DNA from: Isoetes taiwanensis
Taxonomy: Eukaryota > Streptophyta > Lycopodiopsida > Isoetales > Isoetaceae
DNA length: 64,000 nt
Reading direction: 5' to 3'
Assembly: GCA_021234155.1 (NCBI GenBank)
Contig: JAJEKV010000080.1
Coordinates: forward strand, 3,829,867-3,893,866
The notes under the pieces are model-generated. The model made no database searches and had not been told where the DNA came from. It saw only the letters and a program-made list of their open reading frames with translations. Both the position numbers and the translations under genes were made by a program. How positions within the stretch are numbered: the first letter of the stretch is position 1; the number at the start of each line of letters is the position of its first letter. Shown piece by piece: positions 10,005-22,200 of the stretch.

Positions 10005-10827
10005 TGATACGGAGTCATAGCACGGGGGAGTGGTCCATGGCGCCAGGGTTATGGGGGCATGGCAAAATATGGCAAAGTTGTGGAACTATGGCAAGGTTGT
10101 GATATCTAGGATGGGGTCGAGAACCATTGGTTGGAGAGATATCAAGGGGAACCAATGATCAAGCAAAAGGGGCGGACTATTTTGTACAAAAAGGCCATAG
10201 ATAATATCCATATGATAAGTCATATAATCTAATTAAAGGCAAGGAGATATTTTAAGAAAAAAGGCAACTGCCTGCTAAAAAAAAGTCTGAAGTCGCAGAG
10301 AGGTCTATAAATAGAACCGAAACTTCAGTTGGACATATCTTGGCAACCAGAGGTCGGATTGCAGCGACCTTTAACTCATTGGAACTGGCTCGGAGTCTAG
10401 TTTTCGAATTGGGGTGGCACATATCCTAGTTCATCTATATGAGGGAGTAATGGCCGAAACGGTGACAGGGAGTCACAAATTACTGCCATAGCGACTTCAC
10501 AGATCTGCAATTGCTTTTATAATGTGTGGCTACGTGGAGTAGCTAGACTAGCCCGGAGGGCCAATAAGCCAGATATTGTCTTTGCCCAATGGTCTATGCG
10601 GAGTAGCCAGATATTGTTTGCTCATGGTCTACGTGGAGTATCCAGATATTGTCTGCCAAGCCAGTTGCCATTTGCACTGCCATAACCTTGTGGACCCGGT
10701 TGGGTGGTTAACCGTGTTCTTCAATGTATTTGTTTGAGATATATGATAATCGGATCTAGTTCTACAATTAAGATGTTGTTGATCAGTTGAGTAGTTTCTG
10801 TTTCCCCATAAACATTGAATCGTATCA
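10005..10827 (+). repeat. 3' LTR of the 3.0-kb element
   Basis: 823 bp, TGATACGGAGTC...ATCGTATCA, matching the 5' LTR. It is followed by the TSD copy CCGGT. The GCTAC-GTGGA-GTAGC hairpin is kept at 10529-10543. Confidence 0.93.
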
Positions 10828-10908
10828 CCGGTGACCCGCTCCCGGCTAACGCCGGTCGCGGGACCCCACCGGTCCACGCCGGAATGGCATCCCATATGCC
10901 TTGAACTG

Positions 10909-11603
10909 ATACATTTGAATCTTTGTCATGATACATCATCCATTAAATAGAAATCTTTGTGGTGATATATCATCCATTGAATAAGAAATTTGAGTCATCT
11001 ATTGCTATGCCTAACTATCTCTTTAGCGAGTGGTACTTTTGTTTTAACACTACAGCTTTGAGGTCTTTTGATTTTACATCCTATCCTTATGCCCGGTATT
11101 GTTGGGCGCCAATTTTAGTATATATTAAGAAACACCCGGAGAGGCATCGAAACTAGTCAATGCCTAAAGCAAGCTAAAACTAGTCAATGCACCCAAAGGC
11201 AACATTCATTACATACAACATATAGTACATAGGTACATAAGAAATCCCACACAAAACACAACTTTGAACTATGCAAGTGCATATCAATATGATCTCTGCA
11301 CTAAATGCAATCCATCAATTATGTCACACACTTTGCTTTATCTTATCTAAGTTCCATTATATATCACCTTTACTTTCTTAAAGATACATTAAGAATGTAG
11401 CCATTATATGACATTATTTCTATCGGCCTTTACAAACCTGGCAAATGTAAGTAATTTGTTATGTAGTGGTGATGTTCTCGTGGCATTGTAGCTATTAAAC
11501 CTTGCATTCAAACTATTTTCCAATACAACTGATTTGTAATAATGTTGTCAAGCTAGTAATGGCATTGAACTTTCATTTATTCCTTGTATCTACAAAGTCA
11601 ATA
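10909..11603. other. AT-rich intergenic with a short tandem duplication
   Basis: About 36 bp (AATCTTTGT..TGATA.ATCATCCATT.AATA.GAA) is repeated at about 10919-10953 and 10954-10989. Otherwise no gene or element is recognised. Confidence 0.5.
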
Positions 11604-14480
11604 TAGAATAGAATAGAATAGGTTTTTAGCGTCCACGGAGACCAATTGGCCTATGGGACCCAAACAAAAAGAAGCGACAAGCATATTAGCGGCTGAGATT
11701 AAAAAACCCCGACCCCAGAAGGGTTTTCGAGAGGAAAAACCTTAGCAGTAATAATAAGCCCTGGCGGCACCTTATTACAATTGCATAGGGCGGAGTTCAA
11801 TACCGATCCGTAGGACACAAGCAGTCCGTGCATCCATAACCTCACGAGGTATGACCCCAACAAACCCACACTGACGCCGTAGCCAATAACCGATGCAACG
11901 GCCTGGCCGGTGCACTAGTAATCGAACATATCGCTCTCGGATATGGGCAAATCTTTGGGCGGTGCGGAGGGCATGACATTCATCCTCAATCAGCGCCGTG
12001 GTGGCAACAGCGGCAAAGCCTTTGCTCCGTGCTTCACGGAGCCCAGCATACTGTTTCAATGCGGAGGGCGATGTGCCCCGTCTTGAATGGAAGCTATAAG
12101 CTGCGTTTCTTCATGGGTATTTGGGTGTACAAAATCTTGGTGTGGGCCTCTTGTGAGCCTAGGATTGACTGCTGGCGATAGTGTGCGGCTTAACATGTGT
12201 CGAGCCTCACGCATCCCACGCCTGCGAAGGAAAGTAGCATCAAGGTATAGTTTAAGTGCCTCGCGATCTTTCTTTGTCGACACGGACACATCCGTTTTTG
12301 CACACCCCGGCGTGAGAACCAGCGAGGCGCTTGTCTTTCGGCGAGGATTTCAGCGCTGGGGACCCATTGCCGCGTGGCCAAAGCAAAGGCGGGGCAGCGT
12401 GTATCAGCCATAGCGACCACCTTTTGGAAGTAAGCGATATGGCGTTCCAATGCGGCCCGTTGAAGGGTAGAAATCTGTCTCTGGAGTAGGATCTGAGTGG
12501 AGCTGTGGACTTCACCCCGGGGCCCCGTGCCAAGAAGGCCTTACACCGCCGAGGTCATTCCGGTGTTGAGGGATATCCTTTGGACCCCAAACTTCGCCCC
12601 ATACAAAGGGCGGCTCAACCAAGGCCCGAAACAAATGTGATCGGTGACCCCGGGCATACAACTCTGCCTTGTGGCTGTTGTTACGCATGGCATATAGTGC
12701 TTTCAACCCGCGGTGACCGCTTGGCGATAGCGCATCCCAATGGGTGGTAGTTGAGAACTCAATCCCCAAGTACTTGTAGGTCGGAGCCACCTCTACCTCC
12801 TGCCCTTACGGTAAGTGAATGTGGGAAGCCTTGGCGACGGGATGATGCAACTAGCAAAGCACCCTAGTTTTGGCCAAGTTAACTTGCATGCCGGTGAATT
12901 GGCAAAAGTGTCAAGAGCATCCGGTGGCGTTGCATGTCCTGCGGAGTATAGGCCATGAGGTTGACATCGTCGGAAGATATATGAGTTGCCGGATTGTGTG
13001 ATGCATGATATGCGGCGCCCGCACCTCCATGCTCGAGAGAGCCAATCTTCCAACCGATCAATGTACGAGGCCAAAGAGTGTGGGGGAGAGGGGCAACCCG
13101 ACGCGACTCAATGCTCTTTGGTCACCGGTCTTTGCGCTAATGTGATACGGCACGAGCATGCCTGCGTCTGACCTATATCGCGCATTACGCAAGTCGGGGG
13201 TCCCCCCGGCCGCAATAATCGTCCCATAGCTTATTTGCGGGAGTCGCGGGTCGAATGCCTTTGCAAAATCCGCGAAACAACGATGCGAGTGTTACGCCGG
13301 CGATTCCTGCTATCTTCAATCAATGTGCGCAGAGTGAAGATATGATCAATGGTGGAATATGCGGGCGAAAACCTGCCTGTGTAAGAGCTTCGCACCTCCG
13401 TTTCCTCTCGCCCATATTGTCGGCCCATTTGCTCAAGGATGCCGATAGCGGTTTTGCAAAGAGAGAGCTGACCATAATAGTGCGGTAGTTGGCGGACATT
13501 GAGGGTCCCCCTTTGTATATGGGCACTACTCTACTAGTGGTCCATTGCGTAGGGAAGCCTTCTCGCAATGCTTTATTGAACAATGCCGAGGAGAGCAGGC
13601 ACCCGATGGAGGCCAGCCCATTTCGGAAGCTCTGCTTTTGCATGCCATCTAAATCTGCTGCCTTCCCATTAGCTAGTATTTGTAGGCCCATGATGACATC
13701 CCCTCTGTGATAACGAGCCATGCCTATCTGTGGAGGGATGGTGCCCGCCCCGGCCGGGTCATACAGGTGTTGCAAATCTTTGTACCCATTGCTCAGAGGT
13801 GATGTTCCCGTGGGTCATGGTGAGGCTTGCTCAAGACCCTCCTCGGAATGTCTGGGGTGCGGTCGGAGACCAAACATCATTCAGCGATGCTCTGCGAGGT
13901 ATCGGCCTTCTTGTTCTTGAGAAAGGCGGTATTGACCGGCTACCGCGGGTGGTGAGATGGGATGGTGACTTTGCTTGGGAGTGTGCGTTTGAGCTCCCGA
14001 CACTCATCATCAAACCATGGGTTGCGGGGAAGGTGGTGGTGCACGAGGCTTGCCGTGGGGCCTCTCCCAAAGCATCTTTCTGCCGGCCGTCGGCGAGGAG
14101 TGAGTCACCGTGGCGCATTGTTCTTGAAGTGTGGGGAGTTGCAACGGTCCGCCGGATCATGCTCAGCGGTGGGCATAGGTCCCCCTGCGACGGCGTCGAA
14201 GTCCAGCGCGCAGCTGGGGCACCAGTGTGTTGAGGCGTGGGTGCAGGGGAGCTTCCCGGGAGATGCATGAGCGGGGGGCGGTGGTGAGTCTACTTCTCGC
14301 GTCCGAAAAAGTGTCCGGTCCCCGATGGAAAAATGAGTAACCAGTGCGGACCCGTTCCTCAACCAGCGGATAATCCACCACTGGAGAGCCCCTTGGTTCT
14401 CCCTGTCTACAAGTCAGCATTTTGGAAGGCGGCCATTGCACCACGGAAGGCGGCAATATGAGAATGTAAGGATTTAAAGG
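11604..14480 (-). mobile_element. GC-rich LINE with (ATTCT)n 3' tail, decayed
   Basis: The minus-strand element ends 3' in CTATTCTATTCTATTCTAT (seen as the AATAG repeat at 11604-11621), preceded by CTCCGTGGACGCTAAAAACC. The same 3' end (GTGGACGATAAAA...ATTCT repeats) occurs at 39267 and 46340. Upstream lie RT fragments and, nearest the 5' end, a linker with WFDDECRELKRTL-like wording. Many frameshifts make it non-functional. The body is clearly richer in G+C and CpG than its neighbours. The 5' boundary near 14480 is approximate. Confidence 0.8.
12512..13775 (-). pseudogene. LINE reverse transcriptase of the (ATTCT)n family, broken
   Basis: Consecutive minus-strand frames give RT landmarks in order: NGKAADLDGMQKQSF and VVPIYKGG with NYRTIMVSSLFAK (13320-13775), STIDHIFTLRTLIEDSR (13231-13428), SSDDVNLMAYTPQDMQ, a degraded YADD box (12879-13061), and YKYLGIEF (12512-12790). 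The NYRTIMV and TIDHIFTLR wording also appears in the element at 37-39 kb, so the two belong to one family. The first Asp motif lies in a region with shifts and stops. No single open frame spans the domain. Confidence 0.75.
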
Positions 14481-15749
14481 ATTGAGAAGCATGAACAAGT
14501 ATTTAAAGGAGACATATCTTTAAAATCTACTTACTGGGTTATGCAAGGTTCTATAGTCCATTGGTGTAGGAACTTGTTTATGAGGTTCATGTGATCATTA
14601 AGAAGCATGGCAGGGGCAAGCACTGAAAGCCAAAGTGCACCCATTGAGTGCATACTTTGTTAATTTAATCGATTGTTATTATTGTAGGAGGAAGTAATCT
14701 CGCTATGTCATTCTCATCCCCACCATCTCTTGTGGTCTTCCCTTTCCCTTGTCGGGTTCTCTATTTTTTATTTATTTAATGTTTTTTGTGTGTGTGTGGG
14801 GTTATATGCATATGCATTCATCTCAAAATGTTGGATAAAATAAAAAGCCAAAATCCTCTTCTTTTTTGTTGCCTCTTGGGAGCAATCGGTGGATTTGAAA
14901 GATGACATTTGGATGATGATATAGTAATATGCTATACATAGATGCCTAATGATTCTAGAAAGACCAGTTGTCCCGCATAAGTGTTAGTAAAAAGGAACCG
15001 AATTAAAGCAATCCACATCTCTAAAGGATTTTCCAAAAAACTATTGTGCTTCATGAAGAAAAGCGATACAAATTTGTTTAACTTCTTTAACTCATGGAAG
15101 CAAAGCATTACGTCTTTATCTATATTCATCTCGAGATCATTTGGAAACGCATAACGGGCAAGATCGACAGTGCTTGCAGTGTGCTTGTAGTGTGAAGAAA
15201 CAGGCAAGATCGACAAGAAACAGAGCAAAATCGAGAAAAACAAACAAATTTTCTTTAAGAACAGAGAGTAGCTGCTTAAGAACAGAGAGCCCTGCTTAAG
15301 AAAATGCTTCAGACTTCTCAAACTTAAGAAAATGTTGCTTAAGAAAACGCTTCAGCCTTTCTTCAGACTTCCGGCATGGCTTAGGATTTCTTTCTTCCGG
15401 CATGGCTTAGAATTTCTTCAGACTTCCGGCATGGCATGGCTTAGGATTTCTTCCTTCCACTTCAACTATCTTTCTTCCTTCTGCTTCCTTCCGCTTTCTT
15501 CCTTCCGTTTCAACTAATACCTTTCTTCCTTCCGCTTCCTTCCTTCCGCTTTTTCAATGGACCACAAGGTGCTTCTCTGTTCCACAAGGTGCGGTCCCTG
15601 TAAGGCAAGAAGCAGAGCACGAGGCGGCGGTAAATAACGGCGCCGCTTAAAAAAAAAAGGAAATTTTATGGGTTATAAAAGTTACAGAATATTACAGTAA
15701 TTCGCCCCAGGCGGTTATTACGATCTATGACGATAATATAGGGAATATA
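14481..15749. other. Intergenic; pyrimidine-rich repeats
   Basis: From about 15340 to 15555 the words CTTCCGGCATGGCTTAGGATTT and CTTCCTTCCGCTT recur several times. This is the mirror (complement) of the GGAAGCC-rich tract at 7.3-7.8 kb, so the two may be inverted remains of one repeat. A GCCTAGGCG-type hairpin (GTAATTCGCC...GGCGGTTATTAC) lies near 15700. No gene was found. Confidence 0.5.
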
Positions 15750-16097
15750 AGTTTGGGCGATACAATCACATAGATCCAAGAGAAAAATTAAAAGCAAAAA
15801 TAGAAGTCACCTTTGTTGAAGAATGCTAACTAGACCATAACTTGTCTTACGTCCATTATTTTCCTTGCCACAACATTTCACCCTTAAGCTTTCTTCTCTT
15901 TTTATTCCACTTACCCGTATGCCTCCACATGTTTCCCTGGTGGCTTATGATTACGTTCTTTCTAGCTATTACTTATGGACTAAGGTATCCCAAGTGATTC
16001 TAAGTTTCCCAAATGAGATTTTCATTTGAAGTTCTTTTTCCCATGGTTTATATGGTCTCTAAAGCCATATTTTTTTAACTTTCTACTCATAGAAACC

Positions 16098-18650
16098 ATG
16101 GTTGATAATACAACAATAATCTATAGTGTAAAGGTCAATGGCAATCCCATCTCTGAGGACAATGATCTTAAACAAGCTGCTACAGATCACTTTAAGAGAA
16201 TAATGGGAACCTCTCCTACTACTATGGAAGAGAATATTGACAATTTCATTCAGATTCAGAGATCCATCCAAGATGAGCAGAATGAAAGCATGAATGCTCC
16301 TTTTACCAATGAAGAATTGTGGGCAAATGTTTCAGGTATGGAAAATGGTAAGACTCCGGGTCCTGATGGCCTCCCAGTGGAATTTTTTAAAAAAACTTGG
16401 AATATTATTGGAAATGAGGTTACTAATGTGTGTAATGAGTTTTTAATTCTCAGGAATCTAGCTACTTGAGAATCAACACCCGACTTTATCTCCTTGATCC
16501 CTAAAATAGATGAACCTGAAACTTTCTCTGATTTCAGACCCATATCCCTCACCAATGTTATTTACAAAATCATCTCTGCTACCATAGCCTCTAGACTGAA
16601 ACCTATTCTGGATCTCACCATCTCCAATACCCAAAGTGCTTACCTAAAGGATAGGTCCATTCTAGATAATGTAGCCACAGCTATCATTGGCATGCATTGG
16701 GCTAAAGAAACTAAACAGGACACTGCCCTGCTCAAACTGGATATTACTAAGGCTTTTGACACGGTCAGCTGGAGTTTCCTCTTCAAATGTTGTCAAAAGA
16801 TGGGGTTCTCCCAGGAAGTGATAAGTATTTTTCAAGCCATCCTCTACAACTCAAGATCCTCGGTTCTGATCAATGGAGAATGCAGCCCTTTCTTTGAGAT
16901 AAAAGAGAGTCAAGCAAGGTTGCCCTCTAAGCCCCCTTTTCTTTTCTTATAATCATGGAAGCCTTGAATTGTGCTTTCAAAAAGCCGACCAGGAGAAGAG
17001 AGAATTGTGGGACTTAAACTTCACGATAATCAAGAGGCATGTTTTTTCCTTAATGCTCACTTTTGCAGATGACACTTTTCTCTTTGTCACTATGGAAGAA
17101 AGATCCATCACAAACACCCAAATTGTTCTCCAAGACTTTGGTAATTGCTCGGGATGTAAGATCAACCCTCTCAAATCCAAGCTCATTGCAAGAAATCGGG
17201 TAAAAGGGCAAAAAGCGCCCAAACCCTTAATTTGTGAGTATCTCTCCCCAATTACTAAATCTAAAATCTTGGGTATTCCTTTTGCTTTAAGGACTAATGC
17301 TAGTAATCTTTGGGGGATATTATTGAGAAGTTCCACGAAGGCTGATCTCTTAAACAAGTAAATATCGTCCAAAAATGGAAGAGCTATCTTAGCCAACTTC
17401 GGTCATTTCTTCTTCTCATGTTTACAGGTCTTCTATCCTCTTAGCTCCTAAAAGGTCACTTCTAAACTCCAAGGCATTTTAGGTAGATTTATTGCTAGCG
17501 GGGGTAGCAATAACTCGGAACACAGGTTCAGTCTCCATGAAAGAATGTATGAAGAAAAGGAAGCATGGTGGTCTTGGAGTTTTGGATATTGAGAAACAAG
17601 GGCTGGCCCTGGCAGCCAAATATATTTATAGAGCTGGCCATGATGAGATTAATCACCCTGTGTCAAAGCTTATTGATCATTACCTTGCTAAGTGTAAACC
17701 CTTTGGGTGGAGAAATGTGAACATGCACCTCCCTGAAAGCTTATTCTTTGATTTCAAGGTTCCTAATAATACTCCGGAATCATTAAAAGTGGATTAGAGC
17801 ATGGAAAGCGATTAGCGGGATGTATTCTTGGAAGGAGGGCCTTTCTAAGGATCAAACAATTTTTGGAACCCCTCTCTAATTCTAAATAACCACGACATCG
17901 CTTGGCTATGCATTTTTTCCTATTCAAAGTGCAAAAATGGTCGGGATAGAGGCATCACTCACATTGCTCATCTGTTTAATGATGTGGGCTTTATAGAATT
18001 TCAAAATTCAGTTCTTGCAGACATGGGTGAAGATCATGAGAGACTCTACCAAGCCATAAGGAGTTGCCTTAATGAAGGAGTGTGGCATAACCAAGAAACC
18101 CAATGGCATGTTCATGGTAACACAGGTTATAGGGTTAAAAATGCTTACAGATTCCTGACAAGGAGCTACACCATCTCCATTCATACCAAATGGGAGATCA
18201 CTGAGGAGAGATGTATGGCAAATCTAAAATTCATGTGGAACTCTCCTATTAACCCCAAAATCAAGGCCTTTATGTGGCAAACTCGGCATAAGGCTTTAGC
18301 CACCAATGTAAAAAAGATTTAGATTGAACATGGCTGCTTCTAACTTATGTGAGAGATGTTTACAGGAAGCTGAAGATGAAAGTCATTTGTTCAAGAACTG
18401 TTTATGGGCTGAGTGGGTACTTGAGCTAGCTGCTGAGGAATTCCAAATTCCCAACCTGTCCTCTACCCCCCTGGTTGAAATCCTCTTTCCTAATGATCCT
18501 CAGGACTGGAGAATCTACATTCTACTCTGGAGGATCTGGAAAGCAAGGAACTCAATCATTTTTGACCAAGAGATTATCTGGCCGATTGCAGTGATCAAGC
18601 AAACCAAATATGATATCTCTTGGATAAGAGAGATTTTCTCAATTCACTAA
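16098..18650 (+). pseudogene. LINE ORF2: reverse transcriptase and zinc-binding region, broken
   Basis: Segments in order: 16098-16469 with ENGKTPGPDGLPVEFFKKTW (RT entry); 16494-16952 with FSDFRPISLTNVIYKII and LLKLDITKAFDTVSW (catalytic Asp); 16969-17361 with TFADDTFLFVTMEE (FADD active site) and KILGIPF; 17984-18322 with WNSPINPKIKAFMWQ; and 18324-18650 with a C..C.......H....C zinc-binding pattern (LCERCLQEAEDESHLFKNC) and LLWRIWKARNSIIF. This is the standard order of plant L1 ORF2. A stop near 16467, one near 16952 and further breaks around 17361-17492 and 17800-17980 disable it. Confidence 0.85.
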
Positions 18651-18738
18651 CTGTCTTCTGTTTTTTTGATCTGTAGGTAATATTCTCATTGCACAAAAGA
18701 AGCTGAAGTGGAATCGGATTAATCTCGGGGTAAATTCC

Positions 18739-18999
18739 ATGTGGCTGGACCAATTCGGAGCCACACCAACAGATTACCATGGTGATAATTGTCATTGTGA
18801 CTGTTCGTGCATTCAAAGTCTGGACGCCAGGAGAGGACTCATTTGTGAAGCAATAGACCACTCAGGTCGTTTTAACCCTTCTAAATGTCAGTCATGTAGC
18901 TGCCCGTTCTGCTCATTCATTTCTGCTACCAAAGGCATGGGCAGAAAGGACAAAAGAAAAGTTGGAGAAGCATCTGGATCTGCTAAACCAGAAATCTGA
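18739..18999 (+). CDS. Small Cys-rich ORF downstream of LINE ORF2, function unknown
   Basis: 87 codons between the LINE ORF2 end and its poly(A) tail. The protein has two cysteine clusters, NCHCDCSC and CQSCSCPFC, then a basic end (GRKDKRKVGE). The frame is open upstream of the Met back to a GTAG near 18674, which could be an acceptor-like site. It may be part of the LINE 3' region, or captured sequence. I do not recognise the family, and with no second copy to compare, coding status is unproven. Confidence 0.3.
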   Translation: MWLDQFGATPTDYHGDNCHCDCSCIQSLDARRGLICEAIDHSGRFNPSKCQSCSCPFCSFISATKGMGRKDKRKVGEASGSAKPEI

Positions 19000-19242
19000 A
19001 ATCAGACTTATCATAGAACTATATATTAGATCATCTCAGTTTTAAGTTTTTGTTAAGTCTTATATGACTATGGATGTAGTATCTAAGTTTTAGATTTTTT
19101 CCAGAATCTAAGAGATAGATCGAATGGGTTAATCACTTCCCAAGATAAAAAAGTTGACTTTTTGTACTCATATATACATATGTATTCCTATGTATAACTT
19201 ATTAATACAAATATAGCCTTCAATCAAAAAAAAGGGAATATA

Positions 19243-22200
19243 GAAAAAATACGGAAACTGTATCGCGCCATTTCCACAAAACTACGGTCGAAGAATCTTA
19301 AGACTTGGAGAACGTCTTGATCATGTCAGATCTCCTCCTGTAATCCCTGAAACATACCTATTTCCAGATTCCTGCTTCTAGGAAACCCAGTAATGCTAAA
19401 ATAAGCGTCTAAGATGTTTGATTTCCCAAATAAAGACTCTATATACGGGGGGTGGTTGCAAAACATTTGCGAAGACCCAGAGGCTTTTATGAAGCTCCAT
19501 CGATATGCCAAACATGATCTAGAGTGATTTCAAGGCTATACATACATTCCTCAGCTCGGGATAAAATCTCAAGGCTGAAAAACCTTCCTTCTACTATTTT
19601 TAAATGATTTTGGCTAGGTTCATGATCTGAGTGGCATGATCACGGTTGCATTCTAACTATTTGACCTTGATGTCAATAACTTTTCCTGCCAAGTTGATAG
19701 AAGAATGTTCTGATATCATTCAATGCTTTTTTTCAAATCAAAACGCTTTGATAGTAAAGTTTATGCACCCAAATCCAAATTTGATAGGTTGCCATCATCC
19801 AAAGCAACATTTAGCACTTGTATGCTTTGAAATTCTTCAAAAATACCACTGCAAACTCATTGCAAAATTCATCATTCTGTCTGCAACAAAATTAGACTTT
19901 TTTTGGCAAACCAGTGCAAAAAAAGCAGCTAGAGCAATTCAAAGTGCAGTTTGACCATTTACCCCTCATCTCAACATCATTTGACATCTTTTGGCTTTGG
20001 AAGTTCTCAATAATGCCATTGCAAACTCGAAGATCACTGTTTTGTTCATTGATTTTTATTGACCAAAAATTGACTTGAGTTTGAACTCGAATATCTGCCA
20101 GATCGGAGCTCTGGCTTTGGCAAGAGTTTTTCCTTGGTTCATAGCAATTATTCTTTGCCAGAATCAAACCATCAAGAGTAATAATATTTCCAAGCCACCA
20201 CAATTTGAAAACTGCTACGATTTTGCAAAAACGGGAAAGGTATAAATAGTTAGCCTTTCGAGATTTTCTATGGGACTTTTCTTCTATATACTAATCACCT
20301 TAAGTGATCTGGAGGTTCTAACCCCAACTTGAACCCCACTTTCAAGTTGGTATCGTGTGTTTGACACTTAGGCCAAGTTGAGGGTCAATAGTAAGTACTT
20401 TGATAGGTTCCAAAAGCATGTTTGTAGCATGTTTAAACCTATATCCCTTTTTTTTACAGTAGATACACTTATGATGTAGAGGGTATGAAAAATAGCCACT
20501 ACTAAAGTGTTGCGTACTTAGCTATCGTCAAGCTCAACATAGATACCCTTTCATAGGACTGGACAAAAAAATTGAAAATGCTAAAATATGCATGAAGCAC
20601 AACAGACGAGTAGAAAACTGCAGGATCTAGAGTGCTCACCTTGACATATCAAAGAGGAGCACAAAGCAATAGAGGCATATGTACAAAAAATCTAACTATA
20701 ATCTAGAAGACTCTCAAAGAGACAAAGACAACTTACACCAATGCATAAGAACCCTGGAAAAAATAGAAGAAAATGTTAATGGAAGGTCACATAAAAAACT
20801 AAAAGTAAGACATTCCAGTCCAGAATAACTATCAGTCCAAGATAACTGTGTTTCAGAAAAGAAAAATCATGAATCACGTTAATGAGCTACAGTTAGCAGG
20901 TAAAGATGGCAGTCACTAAATGGAGATGTATATTAGTAAATTAACACGACTAATTAGCTAACCTCCTAAGATCCCTCCAGGTCCTTTTATCCATTCCATA
21001 AAAGTCTAGGAGGAGGCTTCTTAGTTAGGATCACGTGTGCCTAAGCCTCCTAACACGTACCAAAGCACGAGAGCATGTGGACAACATAATAGCTGGCTAT
21101 CCCTTTAGAAGACAACTCTGGTTGACGAAGAAGATGTCAACGTTGGAGAAAGTTGAGGAACTAATTTGCCAAGTTATGGGGGCTTGAATCTTTTTTGAAA
21201 GATTATTGGAGTTCTGTCAAAGTCCTTGGCTGCCTCTCTTATTCTCGAGCTGCTTCCAACCATTATTCTACATGATGTTGCCCATATTATTCGATAGATA
21301 ATCTTTCGAATCCTCTAGTTTTTCTGGAAGTTGGATTTTCAGCTCTATTGGGGCTTTAAAACCCTTTCCAACATGTTTAACCTCTTATAGTCCTAGGATT
21401 TCCATGCTCGTGAAGGTTTGGAGGGTCTGCATTGGGGGGTCTTTCCCTGTTATAGCTCAAGGCAGCTCTCACTTTGTCTTGGAATTTCTAGATCTTTCAA
21501 GCTTATGCATAAGAAAGCAATCTTTATATCGATCCGCTAGATCTATCAAAATCATGAGAAACCTATGTTCAAGGCTTTCTAATAATGGATTAAATATATA
21601 TTGAACTTGCTAGTATGTGCATTGTTGTTTACGGCCTGCATTTTAGAATTTCTGCTACTAGTACATTAATACTACTCGTACTCGAAGTCATGATTTCAAA
21701 TGCAGTAATTTGAAATCTCTACCAGTAGATCAAGACCCAAATGACATACAAGCCTTCATTGTTTGACATTTGTATTGAATTATCAACACATTGGCATAAA
21801 ACAAATGCTAGAAAACTTATAAGCACTTGCAAGCATGGGGCTACTTTAGTCTTTAAAACATGACCGTTTCTTGGCAGATTATTTAGAGCAAGGGAAGTGC
21901 CATTATTAGATGACTATTTTGTTCTTGTGGATCTATAGTATGATACTTTTTCAGTTATGGATGAGCATTAAATCTTCAATGCTTATAATCATTCTATGAA
22001 TCACAACAGGAGTTCTCGATAAAGGAACCCTATCGACCATATATGGATCTATTGTAAGATATTTTTGTAAGTATAGAAGAGCAATAAATCTTCAACTACT
22101 TATCATTCTATGGATCAAGGGAGGTCCTCGATAAAAGGAATTATAGGTACAGCCTATTGACTATATATATATTCTTACAATCCTTCATATCTAGCTCATA

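Larger units (their letters stand above)
7820..10827 (+). mobile_element. Complete non-autonomous LTR retrotransposon (3.0 kb)
   Basis: Two LTRs of about 824 bp with TGATA...TATCA ends (TGATACG...CGTATCA in the 3' copy) flank a 1,361-bp interior. A TGGTATCAGAGC primer-binding site follows the 5' LTR by two bases, and a purine tract precedes the 3' LTR. The 5-bp target-site duplication CCGGT is exact on both sides (7815-7819, 10828-10832). The interior has no gag or pol; open frames are at most about 80 codons and show no motifs. It must rely on another element's proteins. The interior is instead filled with short hairpins of two families. Intact ends and TSD show a recognisable, probably fairly recent, insertion. 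Confidence 0.92.
7780..10908. repeat. Palindrome (about 115 bp) split by an LTR element
   Basis: The left part, 7780-7819 (CAGTTCAAGGCATATGG... ATTCCGGCGTGGCCGGT), is inverted at 10828-10908 (...CCACGCCGGAATGG...CATATGCCTTGAACTG). The centre after the insertion (CCCGCTCCCGGCTAACGCCGGTCGCGGGA) is also self-complementary. Removing the element and one CCGGT copy leaves one long hairpin of about 115 bp, perhaps a foldback MITE, that was the target site. Confidence 0.75.
15750..19232 (+). mobile_element. L1-like LINE with poly(A) tail and possible TSD
   Basis: The plus-strand element ends in TCAATCAAAAAAAA at about 19222-19233. The 10-mer AGGGAATATA occurs at 15740-15749 and again right after the poly(A) at 19233-19242, a plausible target-site duplication that sets the bounds. 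Inside are the pre-RT linker, RT, zinc-binding and connector regions in the usual order, broken by stops and shifts. No endonuclease domain is visible, so the copy is 5' truncated. Confidence 0.78.

Noticed and set aside
13730..14233. Plus-strand 167-codon ORF
   Set aside because: Opposite the GC-rich minus-strand LINE; low stop density from GC content explains it.
20236..20250. TATA-like GGTATAAATAG as promoter of a gene
   Set aside because: No coding region follows; it may be the TATA of a decayed LTR but no LTR partner was found.
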